From: CAYFYS01 sp965202905
GTDB taxonomy: Bacteria > Pseudomonadota > Alphaproteobacteria > MPNO01
Length of the DNA: 64,000 nt
Assembly: GCA_965202905.1 (NCBI GenBank)
Contig: OZ241868.1
Coordinates: 1,922,001-1,986,000 of the forward strand
Direction of reading: 5' to 3'
Position numbers and translations under genes: made by a program. How positions within the stretch are numbered: the stretch's first letter is position 1; each line of letters begins with the position of its first letter. The notes beneath the pieces are model-generated. The model saw nothing but the letters and a program-made list of their open reading frames with translations. It was not told where the DNA came from and made no database searches. Positions 1-8,917 of the stretch are shown piece after piece.

Positions 1-1113
1 GTCAGCCGCACCACGTCGGGATGGCGCATGACGCGTTCTATCGAGGTCGCCGCCGCCTCCCGGCCGAGCAATCCCGCCGTGGCGTTGCTCACCCGCTCGA
101 CCGCGTCCGGCAGGCGGGACACCGCCTCTTCCCGGGTCAGGCGCCCGGGCAGCGCTTCCAGCACGGCGGTGAGATCGCGCATCTGCTCCCGGGTGATGTC
201 CCCGGCCGTCCCCGACAACCCGGCGATCAGCACCTCGCGCTCGCAGAAGCCCCGGGACTCATGACGCCAGCGCCGGTAACGCACCTCCGAATCATTGTCG
301 GGCGACTTGCCTGCCCGCGTGACCTTGTTCGCCGCCACCGCACGCGCCGCGTTGCCCTCCACACGGAAGCCCATGTCATGCGCCGCATCGACGATCGCCG
401 CCCGCCGCTTCAACCAGTGCACGGCGAGATCTTCCGGAACGCCTGCGATCCGGGGGAACTCCCCGTCCTGGCTGTATTGCCCGATCGGCAAGCCGAGGCT
501 TTGCCGGAGGTTCCAGGCGAGCGCATTGCGGTAGACCGCGCCCGCCACCTGCCGTCCCCGTGCGTTCTGGCCACGTTGAAGATCACGCAGTGGGTACGAA
601 GCTGGGGGTCGTTGTCCCGGCTGGCGCCGTGCTGGAACATTGCAACCGCGATGTTGGCGGGCAGCACCTCGATCCGGCCCTCGCGATCGCAGATGCGGGT
701 TCAGCCGCAATGGCGGAACACCGTCTCGGGCGGAACACCGTCTCGTCCAGCGCCACACGCGCGGCGTCGTTGTGCGCTTGCTCGATCCGGGCGCGCAGAT
801 CGGGATCGGCGATGGCCCATAGCGCGGAGACGCTCTTGTCAGCCGAGAACGTCATGTCGAGGCCGGGCGAGCGCTTCTCGCTGCCGGCGTTCCGGGTCAG
901 CTTGCCCGAGCCGTCGGGCGCGAAGCCGTGATAGAGGCGGTGGAAGTCTCCGCCGTCGACTTTCCCGCCGTCCTCCAGACCGAACAGGCCCTTCGGGTTG
1001 AACCACACCCCGTCCGGCTCCTCGCCGGCGGTTTAGTACTCGTTGGGATGCCGGAACGAGCGCTAACTCTCCAAGTAGTACGCCGCCGCCGCTTGGGCCA
1101 GCGTCGCTACCAT
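1..1113 (-). pseudogene. MobF/TrwC-type conjugative relaxase, broken and cut by the window edge
   Basis: Reading from base 1113 leftward gives the usual relaxase start (MVATLAQAAAAYYLES), then segments such as GVWFNPKGLFGLEDGG and GLDMTFSADKSVSALWAIAD that typify the TrwC relaxase domain, which nicks plasmid or ICE DNA at oriT. The frame is broken: TAG at 1063-1065, TAA at 1033-1035, and a frame change at a 16-17 bp tandem duplication (713-729 and 730-746). After the shift the metal-binding region reads DPQLRTHCVIFN, where the family normally has DPxLHTH, so one HUH histidine looks replaced. A third segment in another frame (about 1-534) continues into the C-terminal relaxase region (SLGLPIGQYSQDGEFP) and off the window. 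The gene cannot make a working relaxase unless the lesions are sequence errors. Confidence 0.85.
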
Positions 1114-1352
1114 GGTGGTACACGCGGACGGCCCGGCTGGCCGTGCCGGCTCGACCGGGCGTCGGCTTCCGGCCCATAGTTGGCACGGCGTCGGTGACTG
1201 CTGGAGAGAATATCCTTATATGCGTCAGATCGTTACCCGAATTGGCTAAGCGGAACGTCCTTCCTCGACCGATTTCGAGCCACGGTCTCCCAGGCCAGCG
1301 CACTTTAGTGCAGAGGGTTTGAGAAGACGAATAAGCGCTGACACGGTTACCA

Positions 1353-1813
1353 ATGAGCGGATTATCCGTATATCACAACTACGGTCGGAGATACAATATC
1401 CTGAGCTTTAGATCGGTCCGGCCGCAATATATATGGTCTGATCCATCGACACGGCAGGTGCACCAGTGGATCATGCGCTCGCTGCTGGCAGGGTCGAACG
1501 ATGTGGGGGCTCGTATCGTGGTCGCACGGCACTTCAACGAAGCGGAAATCGACTTCGAGGTCATGGAAGCCGAATTGGCGAAGCTCGTACAGCCGAAGCT
1601 GAGCCTCAAGAATGTGCGGGACCGGCTGCGAGAGCGCATGCTCGGGCAGCGGGCCAGGGGCGTGACCGTGGCGCAGATGCACGGGGTGTTGAAGGCGCGC
1701 GGTATCGAGATGGGCGAGAGAAGCCAGTAAGGCGTTTTTTGCACAAGGGAGATCTGCCGGGACGGAAGGCGGAGGCGCGGAGCGCCGGGCGCGAGACACC
1801 GGAAGCCGTTTGA
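1353..1813 (+). pseudogene. Small conjugation-type protein with helix-turn-helix-like C-terminus, probably frameshifted
   Basis: The open frame 1353-1730 encodes 125 residues ending GVTVAQMHGVLKARGIEMG, a pattern like the helical tail of small plasmid mobilisation proteins that is usually followed by a conserved S-x-L-R-R-F-L. The expected continuation (VRRFLHKGDLPGR) is present in the +1 frame from about 1722 to 1813, so one base seems gained or lost near 1722-1730. Codon use in the first 150 bases is more AT-rich than in the neighbours. The gene runs divergently from the relaxase remnant, as small accessory genes of MobF elements often do. The family is not firmly recognised, and the N-terminal half has no motif I can name. 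Confidence 0.35.
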
Positions 1814-2026
1814 AGAACGGCGAGCCGTATCCGTTGTCCGCTGCGTTTCGAGACGAAGAGGGGTGTCGATCATTCGGCGACGGCGCGCGAGCGCGCGCCG
1901 AGCCCCGGGTACATGGCAACCGCAAAATGCGGGCATGGCCGCGCGTGCCGTGAGCCACCGGCCACAAATCTGCTTTGAACGGCAATGTCGCTGCCGCAAA
2001 GACAGCGGAGCGACCAGATGGAACAC

Positions 2027-2552
2027 CTATTGCTGGAAGTGCCGTACTTTCGCAAGCAGTTCTGCGCTCGGGCGCCCCTCGATGGCGGCGGCCCAGCCAA
2101 CAAGGTCCGGTCGTGGGCCAAAGAGGGCAAAGACTTTGCCATCTCGGGGCGGGCCTGGTTGGAGGCCGCCTTCCACGCGCCAGCCCCGGGCGCCGCCCGA
2201 ATGGAGTGCCGCCGAAGGCGCAGCGATCCCGTCCGTGTGCTGCCGATATTGCTGAGCGAGTTCCCGGCATGCGGGCCAAGTGTCAGTGCCGCCCGTCAGA
2301 GTCTCGGGAGGCAGATCGAGTTGTAGCGCCGGCGCCTCTCCGATGTCTACAGCCCAAAGCGCCCGACGAATGCTGAGAAGGTCCTCGGGATCGTCAATCT
2401 CCTCATGGCGCAGGAACTCGGCCCAGGCGCCGTCAGGGGTATCGCAGAAATAGTTGGTCGTCTCCCCAATAGCGTTCCATCGTCCGGCGGGCTGTGGTGA
2501 ATCCTCGCGCAGAAGAGAGAAAGCGAGGGTCGGCGTGGCGGAATGCGATCAT
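2027..2552 (-). pseudogene. RES-domain toxin, frameshifted near its start
   Basis: The start ATG overlaps the antitoxin stop as ATGA (2549-2552) and encodes MIAFRHADPRF. One base later the RES domain continues in another frame: SLLREDSPQPAGRWNAIGE, then NYFCDTPDGAWAEFLRHEE and the C-terminal RALWAVDIGEAPALQLDL, ending at TAG 2027-2029. RES toxins degrade NAD+ and pair with Xre/MbcA-type antitoxins. The change of frame lies in a CT-rich run near 2518-2528. In the original ATG frame translation stops after about 39 residues, so no toxin should be made from this sequence. Either a true inactivating indel or a sequencing error would explain it; the rest of the domain is well preserved. Confidence 0.8.
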
Positions 2553-3169
2553 GTGACGGGGGATGACACGAGGGAGTGAGCGAGTTTGCGCACCCGCTGC
2601 GGACCTTCTTCGTCGGGCAACCAGCGGCCAGCAAGCAACCGGGCAGGCGGGTAGCCGTCCAGACGCTTGCGCGGACGATCGAACCAACGGCGCACGCCGA
2701 TATCGCTGTAGGCACCCGAGAGATCGCCGACGATGAAAGCCAGGAAATGGAGACGAGCCGCAACCGCGTCGGGTGTGGACCGGATGCCTGAGAGATAGCG
2801 TCGAGCGCTGGACTGGGAGATGCCGAGCAGCTTGGCCAGCAAGTCCGGCCCCAAGGTGCCCTGCAACGTGCGCCACTCATGGGCGGGGGCGGGCGATTCG
2901 TCCAGAGCCTCGTTGATCTTCTCCAACAGGGCGGAAAGCCGTGTCGGGTCGGAGCAGGGCAGACGATGGAGTTCTGAGAGGAAGGATCGACTAATGCCAG
3001 CCTCCGCCATGCCGGTCTCGAGTCCCTCCATGGCCTTATCGTCGAGACATGTGATCTGGCGGGAGAGCAAGCCCATGGCGTCAGCCCTGCTCAATGCTGC
3101 GATGGCGACCGAGGCAAGTCTCGGGTCGTCGAATGGGCTCTTAACGGATTGAATATGGAGATTCGTCAT
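2549..3169 (-). CDS. Xre/MbcA/ParS-type antitoxin (DUF2384 family)
   Basis: This 206-residue protein has an N-terminal helical region, a central helix-turn-helix-like segment (LAKLLGISQSSARRYLSG) and the C-terminal DUF2384 signature, including GVRRWFDRPRKRLDGYPPARLL followed by RVRKLA. Such antitoxins bind and neutralise RES-domain NAD+-degrading toxins and usually repress their own operon. I prefer the ATG at 3169 (MTNLHIQSV) over an upstream in-frame start at 3238, because the latter would read into the integrase end. The toxin gene follows with a 4-base overlap. Since the toxin is frameshifted, this antitoxin may now be an orphan, and retained for no toxin-related reason or able to act on other toxins (inference). 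Confidence 0.85.
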   Translation of the reverse strand: MTNLHIQSVKSPFDDPRLASVAIAALSRADAMGLLSRQITCLDDKAMEGLETGMAEAGISRSFLSELHRLPCSDPTRLSALLEKINEALDESPAPAHEWRTLQGTLGPDLLAKLLGISQSSARRYLSGIRSTPDAVAARLHFLAFIVGDLSGAYSDIGVRRWFDRPRKRLDGYPPARLLAGRWLPDEEGPQRVRKLAHSLVSSPVT

Positions 3170-3201
3170 AGGCCGAATACTACCTGTTGGGCTCAGCGCG
3201 G

Positions 3202-4026
3202 TCAACTGGTGTCCGGCTGGCCGTCCTCGGACCTCCACCCGGTCGGCATTTTCGCCTCGGTCTGCGTCAGGTCTCCACCAATGCTTCCAGTGATCCGCGC
3301 GGCATCGGTCTGCATGGAATCGCGCGCCAAGTGGGCGTAGCGGGCCGTGGTCTGTACCTGGGTGTGCCCCAGGAGCTTGCCGATCATGGTCAGGCTCTCA
3401 CCGAGCGCCAGCGCCCTGCTCGCAAAGCTGTGCCGGAGATCGTGTATTCTAACGTCCTCAAGACCTGCGCGTTTGCAGATGCGCCGCCAAGGGTGCTGAA
3501 GATCGGTGAGATTCGAGCCCGGTTTCTTGCCCGCGATGACCCACGGATTGTCCTTCGCGCGGGGAATGGCTGAGAGTAAGGCCTGGGCTTCGGGTCCGAG
3601 CAGCACCACTCTACCGCCGGTCTTGGCGTCGGGAAGCTCGACGCAATCCTCCTTCACATGCTCCCACTGCAGATCCCGGATCTCCGACATCCGGCAGCCC
3701 GTCAGCAGCAGCAGGCGGAAGGCGGCGACCGCCGAGGGCATCTCCTCCTCCGCCTCGCGCAGAACCTCGCCCGACCGCGCTGTCTCCTTTTCGGACAGGA
3801 ATCGCTCCCGCTGGTGCTCCCTGTAGCTCTTCACATGGCGGCAAGGGTTGGATCCGTCCTGGCGCCAGCCCCACACTTCCGCCATGTTGGATATCCCGGA
3901 GAGCACATCAAGCGTCCGGTTTGCCTGATAGGGTTTGTCCTGCAGGCTGTGATGCAGGGCCGCGATGTCCTTGCGCTGAACCTCCGAGACTCGCATCTCC
4001 GCGATCACAGGATCGATGAACAGCTT
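3202..4026 (-). pseudogene. Tyrosine recombinase (integrase), N-terminus missing at the att site
   Basis: The catalytic domain is complete: the first arginine box TGCRMSEIRDLQW, the HDLRHSFAS box, LLGHTQVQ, and the nucleophile in ARYAHL. The core-binding part is recognisable from FIDPVIAEMRVSEVQRKDI onward. Homology stops abruptly at about 4026, exactly where the 3' part of a tRNA begins, so the arm-binding domain and the first part of the core-binding domain (roughly 100-150 residues in relatives) are absent. In-frame upstream codons read through the tRNA T-arm (AGAGFEPAT) and are an artefact. A shortened product could start at the ATG at 3996. It would recombine poorly if at all, because att binding needs the lost domain. 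Confidence 0.85.
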
Positions 4027-4027
4027 C

Positions 4028-4058
<31 letters not shown>

Positions 4059-4059
4059 C

Positions 4060-4097
4060 AAAGCCCCTGAAGACGGTTATGTTTTCGGGGGCTTTTT
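4060..4097 (+). terminator. Rho-independent terminator after the tRNA-fMet remnant
   Basis: The arm AAAGCCCCTGAA pairs with TTCGGGGGCTTTTT (one G-U pair) around a loop of about 12 bases, and the 3' arm runs into a T-tract. It directly follows the CCA end of the tRNA remnant, so it is probably the native tRNA terminator and marks the return to chromosomal sequence. Confidence 0.75.
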
Positions 4098-4191
4098 GAT
4101 TCCGACAAACGGCAAGATCAAGCGGCGGACACGCGCCGGCCAAGCCCCCGGCGCCACTGCGATCGAACGCTTCGAACGGCCAGCGGCCGCG

Positions 4192-5172
4192 CTATTCTCG
4201 TTCTTCGTAGAGCAGGCCGAGCCGGTTCATCACCTCGCGGTCGGTCGACTGGAAGATCGCCGCCGTCTCGCTCGATGCCGTGTACGAAGTCCAGCTCCAG
4301 TGCGGCAGAGTAAAGATGTCGTTTTCACGCCAGGCGACGGCGATGTCGCCCACCGAGCTTGCGCCCTCGCCCTCGACCACGAAGCAGACTGCGTTGCTGG
4401 TCGTCCGGAAGCGCCGCATCGGCTTGCCGCGGTCGAGACCGAGCAGGTAGCAGTCGAGCCGCGAGAGCACCGGCCCGCCGGTCGCGGGGTTGACGTAGCG
4501 CATACGCCGCGCGCCGTCGTCGTCCGCAGGGGTCTGCGCGAGAGCGGCGCGCGCGTCCGTGGTCATGGTTCCGGCGGGAACCAAGCCCGCGGCGGCGAAC
4601 GCGGCGTCGGCGGGCAGTTCCGGGAAGTCGCCGCCCGGGCCGGGCTCGAAGAAAGTCGCGTCCATGCCCATGACCAGCGGCACGTCGAGCGAATCGAGCC
4701 AAACCACGCGCTGCTCGCCCCGGTGCTCGTGTCACGTCCAGGCCGGAGTCGGAATCAAGTCCCCGCGCTCCATCTCGCAGCGCTTGCCGTCGACCGTGGT
4801 CGCCGCCCCCTCCCTTCGATCACGAACCGCAGAGCGTCCACGGAATGCCGGTGCGGCCGCGCGTTTTCGCCCGGCATCAGGATCTGCAAGCCCGGCGTTC
4901 AGGTTGGTCGTCGCGCGATAGTCGTCCCTGCGGCCGTAGGCCGGGTTGGCGAGCGACAGGACCCGGCGCTCGGCGTCGTCCATGTCGGTTTCGGCCACCG
5001 CCCGGTCGAGCAGCGGCCCGATTACCCGCCAAGGCCAGTGGAACGCGGGTTCGGGCCTGATCGACGGCCCGCCCTCGCCGCCGAACATCTCCTACAGCGC
5101 GACCACATGCGCGTCCTCGATCGCTGCATGGAAATCGTTGGCGCCCGTGCGCACGGTTGGGGATGTCGACAT
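4192..5172 (-). pseudogene. Gentisate/salicylate 1,2-dioxygenase-type bicupin, multiply broken
   Basis: From an ATG at 5172 the product would begin MSTSPTVRTGANDFHAAIED and reach cupin segments including PGENARPHRHSVDALRF and PAWT-HEHRGE, then WLDSLDVPLV and a second cupin near the end (WRENDIFTLPHWSW). These typify ring-cleaving gentisate, salicylate and 1-hydroxy-2-naphthoate dioxygenases. Four lesions are visible: TAG where relatives have Gln (VVAL-EMF, near 5090); a +1 shift near 4900 and a compensating shift near 4812 that bracket the histidine-rich cupin strand; and TGA (near 4733) where the family has Trp. The longest intact piece (4192-4707) lacks the first cupin, so it should not be catalytic. 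Confidence 0.85.
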
Positions 5173-5266
5173 GACGCCCTCCGACAGTTTCACCCGTGAT
5201 CGTGCCCCGAATCCAGGCGGCCGGCAATACGATTGCCCTGGCCCTTCGTGCTAGAATGGCCGTACG

Positions 5267-6826
5267 ATGCGGACCGCTTCGAAGACCATGCCGGACCCTC
5301 CATGCGACGCACCGGACCCCGCGCGGTACCGTGACGTCGCCAGCCTGATCGGCGCCCACGCGCGCGCGGCGCCCGACAAGACATTCCTGCACGCCATCGA
5401 GGACGGCCGGGCGCTGAGCTTTGCCGAAATGCACGCGCTGGCCGGGCGGTTTGCGCGCTACTTCGCCGCCCACGGCATCGGCCGCGGCGACCGGGTGCTG
5501 GTGCTGAGCGAGAACACGCTCGACCAGCTCGCGCTCTATTTCGCGACGCTTGCCTACGGGGCGAGCTACTGCACGATCAACGTCGAGGTGAACGCGACCC
5601 ATATCGGAGAGATGATCGCCCGGGTCCGGCCGCGGCTGGTGGTCTTCGATGCGCCGATCGAGGCGAGCGGTCTGCCTCGGGGCGACTTCCGGCTCGAATC
5701 GATGACCATGCTCTACCGGACCGTGCGCGCCCTGCCCGAGGCCACCGGGCCGGTCGGGCCGGTGGAGCCGGAAGCCGTCGCGGTGATCAGCTTCACCTCC
5801 GGCACCTCGGCCGCACCCAAGGGCGTCATCCACGAGTTCGGCAACTATTTCTGGATTGCCGAGCAGACCATCGACATGTGGAAGCTGGGCCCGGCCGACC
5901 GAATGCTCGAATACCGCTCGTTTAGCTGGGCATCCTCGCACATGCTGACCCTGATGCCCTGCCTCGTGGTCGGCGCGACGATCCTGTTCGCGCGCCGGTT
6001 CTCGAAATCCGCCTTCTTCGACTGGATCGCCGCCCACCGGCCAAGCGTGGTGGTCGGCGTGCCGACGGTGGTCAACATGCTGCTTGACCGCAAAGGCCCG
6101 CCGCCCGGCACGGGCTTCGCCGGGGTCCGGTTCATGAGCTGCTCGACCGCGCCGCTGATGGTTGAGCAGCACCGCCGGTTCGAGGAAACCTACGGCATCG
6201 AGCTGGTCCAGATCTACGGCATGAGCGAGGGCGGCGTGATCGCGGGCAACCATGCCGGGCAGCGCCGGATCGGCAGCGTCGGCCCGCCGGGACTATACCA
6301 GAACCTCACCATCGTCGCGCCGGACGGCGCCGCACTGCCGGTTGGCGAGATCGGCGAGATCGAGATCGGCGGCGCGCAGAACGGCTTCGGCTACCTTCAG
6401 CCGGACGGCCGCCTGGAGCGGATCGGCGGCACGCGGCTGAAGACCGGCGATCTCGGCTATCTGGATCCGGACGGCTATCTGCACGTCACCGGCCGGGCGA
6501 AGGACGTGATCATCCGCGGCGGCGTGAACATCGCGCCGCTGGAGATCGACAACGCGCTGATGCGGCATCCGGATATCGTCGAGGCCGCGACCATCGGCGT
6601 CGCCGACCCGGTCTACGGCGAGGCGGTGGTGTGCTACGTCGCGCCACGGCTGGGCGCCATCCTCGAAGAAACGACGATGCGCGCGCATTGCGCATCCGTA
6701 TTGCCGGACTTCAAGCAGCCGCGCGATATCGTCATCTGCGCCGAAATCCCCAAGAACGAGCGCGGCAAGATCGACCGCAACGCGCTGCGCCGAGACTGGG
6801 GGCGCCGCGCCGCTCCCGGTCGGTGA
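5267..6826 (+). CDS. AMP-dependent acyl-CoA synthetase/ligase
   Basis: A 519-residue ANL-superfamily enzyme that activates a carboxylic acid as acyl-AMP and transfers it to CoA. The P-loop ISFTSGTSAAPKGV lies near residue 170, the aromatic-acid-pocket and A5 motif IYGMSEGG near 320, the hinge region LKTGDLGYLDPDGYLHVTGR near 390, and the C-terminal catalytic lysine in PKNERGKIDRNAL. Length and motifs are complete. The start at 5267 is preceded by a poor Shine-Dalgarno site; a second ATG 21 bases in (5288) is possible. It is transcribed divergently from the dead gentisate-type dioxygenase, so an aromatic or branched organic acid substrate is plausible but not shown. Confidence 0.9.
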   Translation: MRTASKTMPDPPCDAPDPARYRDVASLIGAHARAAPDKTFLHAIEDGRALSFAEMHALAGRFARYFAAHGIGRGDRVLVLSENTLDQLALYFATLAYGASYCTINVEVNATHIGEMIARVRPRLVVFDAPIEASGLPRGDFRLESMTMLYRTVRALPEATGPVGPVEPEAVAVISFTSGTSAAPKGVIHEFGNYFWIAEQTIDMWKLGPADRMLEYRSFSWASSHMLTLMPCLVVGATILFARRFSKSAFFDWIAAHRPSVVVGVPTVVNMLLDRKGPPPGTGFAGVRFMSCSTAPLMVEQHRRFEETYGIELVQIYGMSEGGVIAGNHAGQRRIGSVGPPGLYQNLTIVAPDGAALPVGEIGEIEIGGAQNGFGYLQPDGRLERIGGTRLKTGDLGYLDPDGYLHVTGRAKDVIIRGGVNIAPLEIDNALMRHPDIVEAATIGVADPVYGEAVVCYVAPRLGAILEETTMRAHCASVLPDFKQPRDIVICAEIPKNERGKIDRNALRRDWGRRAAPGR

Positions 6827-7052
6827 GCGCGGCCGGCTCGCCGACCGAGACCCCGATCCCGTCGAGCCGGTTCGCGCCCTCCGCTATCGGCTCATCGCGC
6901 AGCCGGCCGGGGCGGGAACGGTCCCCGCCCTGAGCGAGATGCTGTTCCACACCCGACATCCGACGATTTGCGGCGCAAGCCCGCCCGTGTCGGGCCCAAC
7001 TTTCGCCCGGTTGTCGCACGACAGGAGCGGCGCCTTGCGGTAGTCTTCGCCC

Positions 7053-8003
7053 ATGGTGACAACTGAGAATGACGGCGCGGGACCGCGCGGCCTCAGGCGC
7101 GTCCTGAACGGCACGGTCTCGGCGGGACCGCGCGGCCCCAGGCGCGTCCTGAACGGCATCGTCTGGGCGGTCGTCTCGATGATGCTGTTCGCCCTGACGC
7201 CGATCCTGGTGCGCCATCTCGCCACCGACATGACCCCCATCGAGATCATCTTCCACCGCTCGGCGATCGGCGCCCTCGGGCTGGGCGCGTATTTTCTGTG
7301 GCATGGTATCGGGGGCCTGCGGACCGGGGTGCTGAAACTCCATTTCATCCGGGCGCTGGTAAATTTCATCGCCATGACCATGTGGTTCCAGGCCATCCTC
7401 GCAATGCCGCTGGCCGAGGCGACGGCGCTCCACTTCACCTTGCCGCTGTTCACCGTGATCCTGGCCGCGCTGTTCCTGTCCGAGCGCGTCGGGTGGCGGC
7501 GCTGGAGCGCGACGGGGATCGGCTTCCTGGGCGTGCTCGTCGTGCTGCGCCCGGGAACCGCCTCGATGGAGCTGCCGGCCCTCCTCGTGCTGGGCTCGGC
7601 GGTGTTCTATGCCGGCGCGGTGATCGTCATCAAAATGCTCACCAGGACCGACACCGCCCTTGCGATCGGCTTCTACTCGAACCTGCTCATGGTCGCGGTC
7701 GGCGCCGTGCCGACGATCGTCCTCTGGCAGGGGCCGACTTGGCAGGAGATCCCGCTGCTGATCATGCTGGCGGCGGTTGGCACCGCCGCCCCGTACTGCC
7801 TGACCCGGTCGCTGCACCTGCTGGAGGCCAGCCTGATCGCGCCAATGGACTTCCTGCGGCTGCCTTTCACCGCGCTGGCGGCATGGCTGATCTTCGCCGA
7901 GGTGCCGGATTCGTGGACCTGGATCGGCGCCGCGGTGATCTTCGGATCGACCACCTATATCGCGCGGCGCGAGGCAACGCTCCACCGGCGGCGGGCGCCG
8001 TAG
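7053..8003 (+). CDS. EamA/DMT-family transporter
   Basis: A 316-residue inner-membrane protein with about ten hydrophobic segments and two EamA repeats, the typical build of drug/metabolite exporters (for example the segments IVWAVVSMMLFALTPILV and ALHFTLPLFTVILAALFL). The N-terminus before the first membrane segment is unusual: it carries a 15-residue duplicated unit of the form GPRGxRRVLNGxVxA encoded by a 45-bp tandem repeat. A start further inside, just before the first helix, would give a more usual length. Substrate is unknown. Two similar transporters lie at 16502-17407 and 51688-52572. Confidence 0.9.
   Translation: MVTTENDGAGPRGLRRVLNGTVSAGPRGPRRVLNGIVWAVVSMMLFALTPILVRHLATDMTPIEIIFHRSAIGALGLGAYFLWHGIGGLRTGVLKLHFIRALVNFIAMTMWFQAILAMPLAEATALHFTLPLFTVILAALFLSERVGWRRWSATGIGFLGVLVVLRPGTASMELPALLVLGSAVFYAGAVIVIKMLTRTDTALAIGFYSNLLMVAVGAVPTIVLWQGPTWQEIPLLIMLAAVGTAAPYCLTRSLHLLEASLIAPMDFLRLPFTALAAWLIFAEVPDSWTWIGAAVIFGSTTYIARREATLHRRRAP
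7080..7169 (+). repeat. 45-bp tandem duplication inside the EamA transporter gene
   Basis: Bases 7080-7124 and 7125-7169 are head-to-tail copies of one 45-base unit with four mismatches. The period is a multiple of three, so the reading frame is kept. The second copy leads directly into the first transmembrane helix and looks like the original; the first copy adds a basic cytoplasmic tail. Confidence 0.9.
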
Positions 8004-8119
8004 CGCCCTGCCATGCCAAGCACCGCGTCCGGCCGCCGACGGATCGGGCGGATCGGGCCGCGTGCAGCCGCCGCGCTTTGCGTGCTAAGGTGCGACAGGT
8101 TCCGAACCCGGAGGCAGAG

Positions 8120-8908
8120 ATGAACGCGAGTGTGGTCAAATCCCTCAAAAGCCCGTCGGTGCGCGACCGGGTGAGCGATGCCGAATGGAGCACGCGTCAG
8201 GAACTCGCCGCCGCCTACCGGCTGACCGACATGTATGGCTGGGCGACGACCCTGATCTACAACCACATCTCGGCGCGGGTGCCCTCGCCCGACGGGGAGG
8301 AGCGCTTCCTGCTCAACCCTTTCGGTCTGCGCTATGACGAGGTGACCGCCTCGAACTTGGTTAAGATCGATCTCGAGGGCAATATCCTCGACGACTGCCC
8401 GTACGAGATCAACGAGGCCGGCTACGTCATCCACAGCGCCATCCATGCCGCGCGGCCCGACGTCAACTGCGTCATCCATACCCACACCGAGGCCGGCATG
8501 GCGGTCTCCTGCCTCGAAGACGGGCTGATGTTCGTCAACCAGGACGCGCTGTGGTTCTACGACAGCGTCGGCTACCACGAGTTCGAGGGCATCGCCTGCA
8601 ATCTCGAGGAGCGCCGGCGCCTGGTCGCCAATCTCGGCGGCAGCTTCGCCCTGATCCTGCGCAACCACGGCCTGCTCACGGTCGGCCGCTCAATCGGCGA
8701 GGCCTTTACCCTGATGTTCTTCCTGGAGAAGGTTTGCAGCGCCCAGCTCAAGCTGATGGCGGCCGGCGGACGCATTCACACGCTGACCGAGAAAATCTGC
8801 CGCTACACCGCCGGACAGTTCAATCTGTCCGTCACGCGGGCCGGCGACCGCGAGTGGCCGGCGCTGGTCCGCCAGCTCGACGCGGTCGATACGTCCTATC
8901 GCGACTGA
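8120..8908 (+). CDS. Class II aldolase/adducin-family protein
   Basis: A 262-residue member of the zinc-dependent class II aldolase/adducin fold. The fold core shows a TLIYNHISARVP glycine/phosphate-loop-like strand, the metal-binding pair in CVIHTHTEAG, and the later histidine in LRNHGLLTVGRSIGEAF. Family members cleave or epimerise sugar phosphates (fuculose-1-phosphate, ribulose-5-phosphate) or decarboxylate; many free-standing ones are of unknown specificity. A strong GGAGG sits 8 bases before the ATG at 8120. It is followed 9 bases later by a metallo-beta-lactamase-fold gene and msrB, so the three are probably one transcript. Confidence 0.9.
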   Translation: MNASVVKSLKSPSVRDRVSDAEWSTRQELAAAYRLTDMYGWATTLIYNHISARVPSPDGEERFLLNPFGLRYDEVTASNLVKIDLEGNILDDCPYEINEAGYVIHSAIHAARPDVNCVIHTHTEAGMAVSCLEDGLMFVNQDALWFYDSVGYHEFEGIACNLEERRRLVANLGGSFALILRNHGLLTVGRSIGEAFTLMFFLEKVCSAQLKLMAAGGRIHTLTEKICRYTAGQFNLSVTRAGDREWPALVRQLDAVDTSYRD

Positions 8909-8917
8909 GCCCGCCAG

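Noticed and set aside
1362..2279. Minus-strand open frame of about 300 codons
   Set aside because: It runs out of frame over the RES toxin and the small conjugation-type gene and has no recognisable domain.
2515..2530. Programmed ribosomal frameshifting in the RES toxin
   Set aside because: The run lacks a classical slippery heptamer followed by a clear stem or pseudoknot, and RES toxins are not known to use frameshifting. Kept only as a checkable alternative to an indel.
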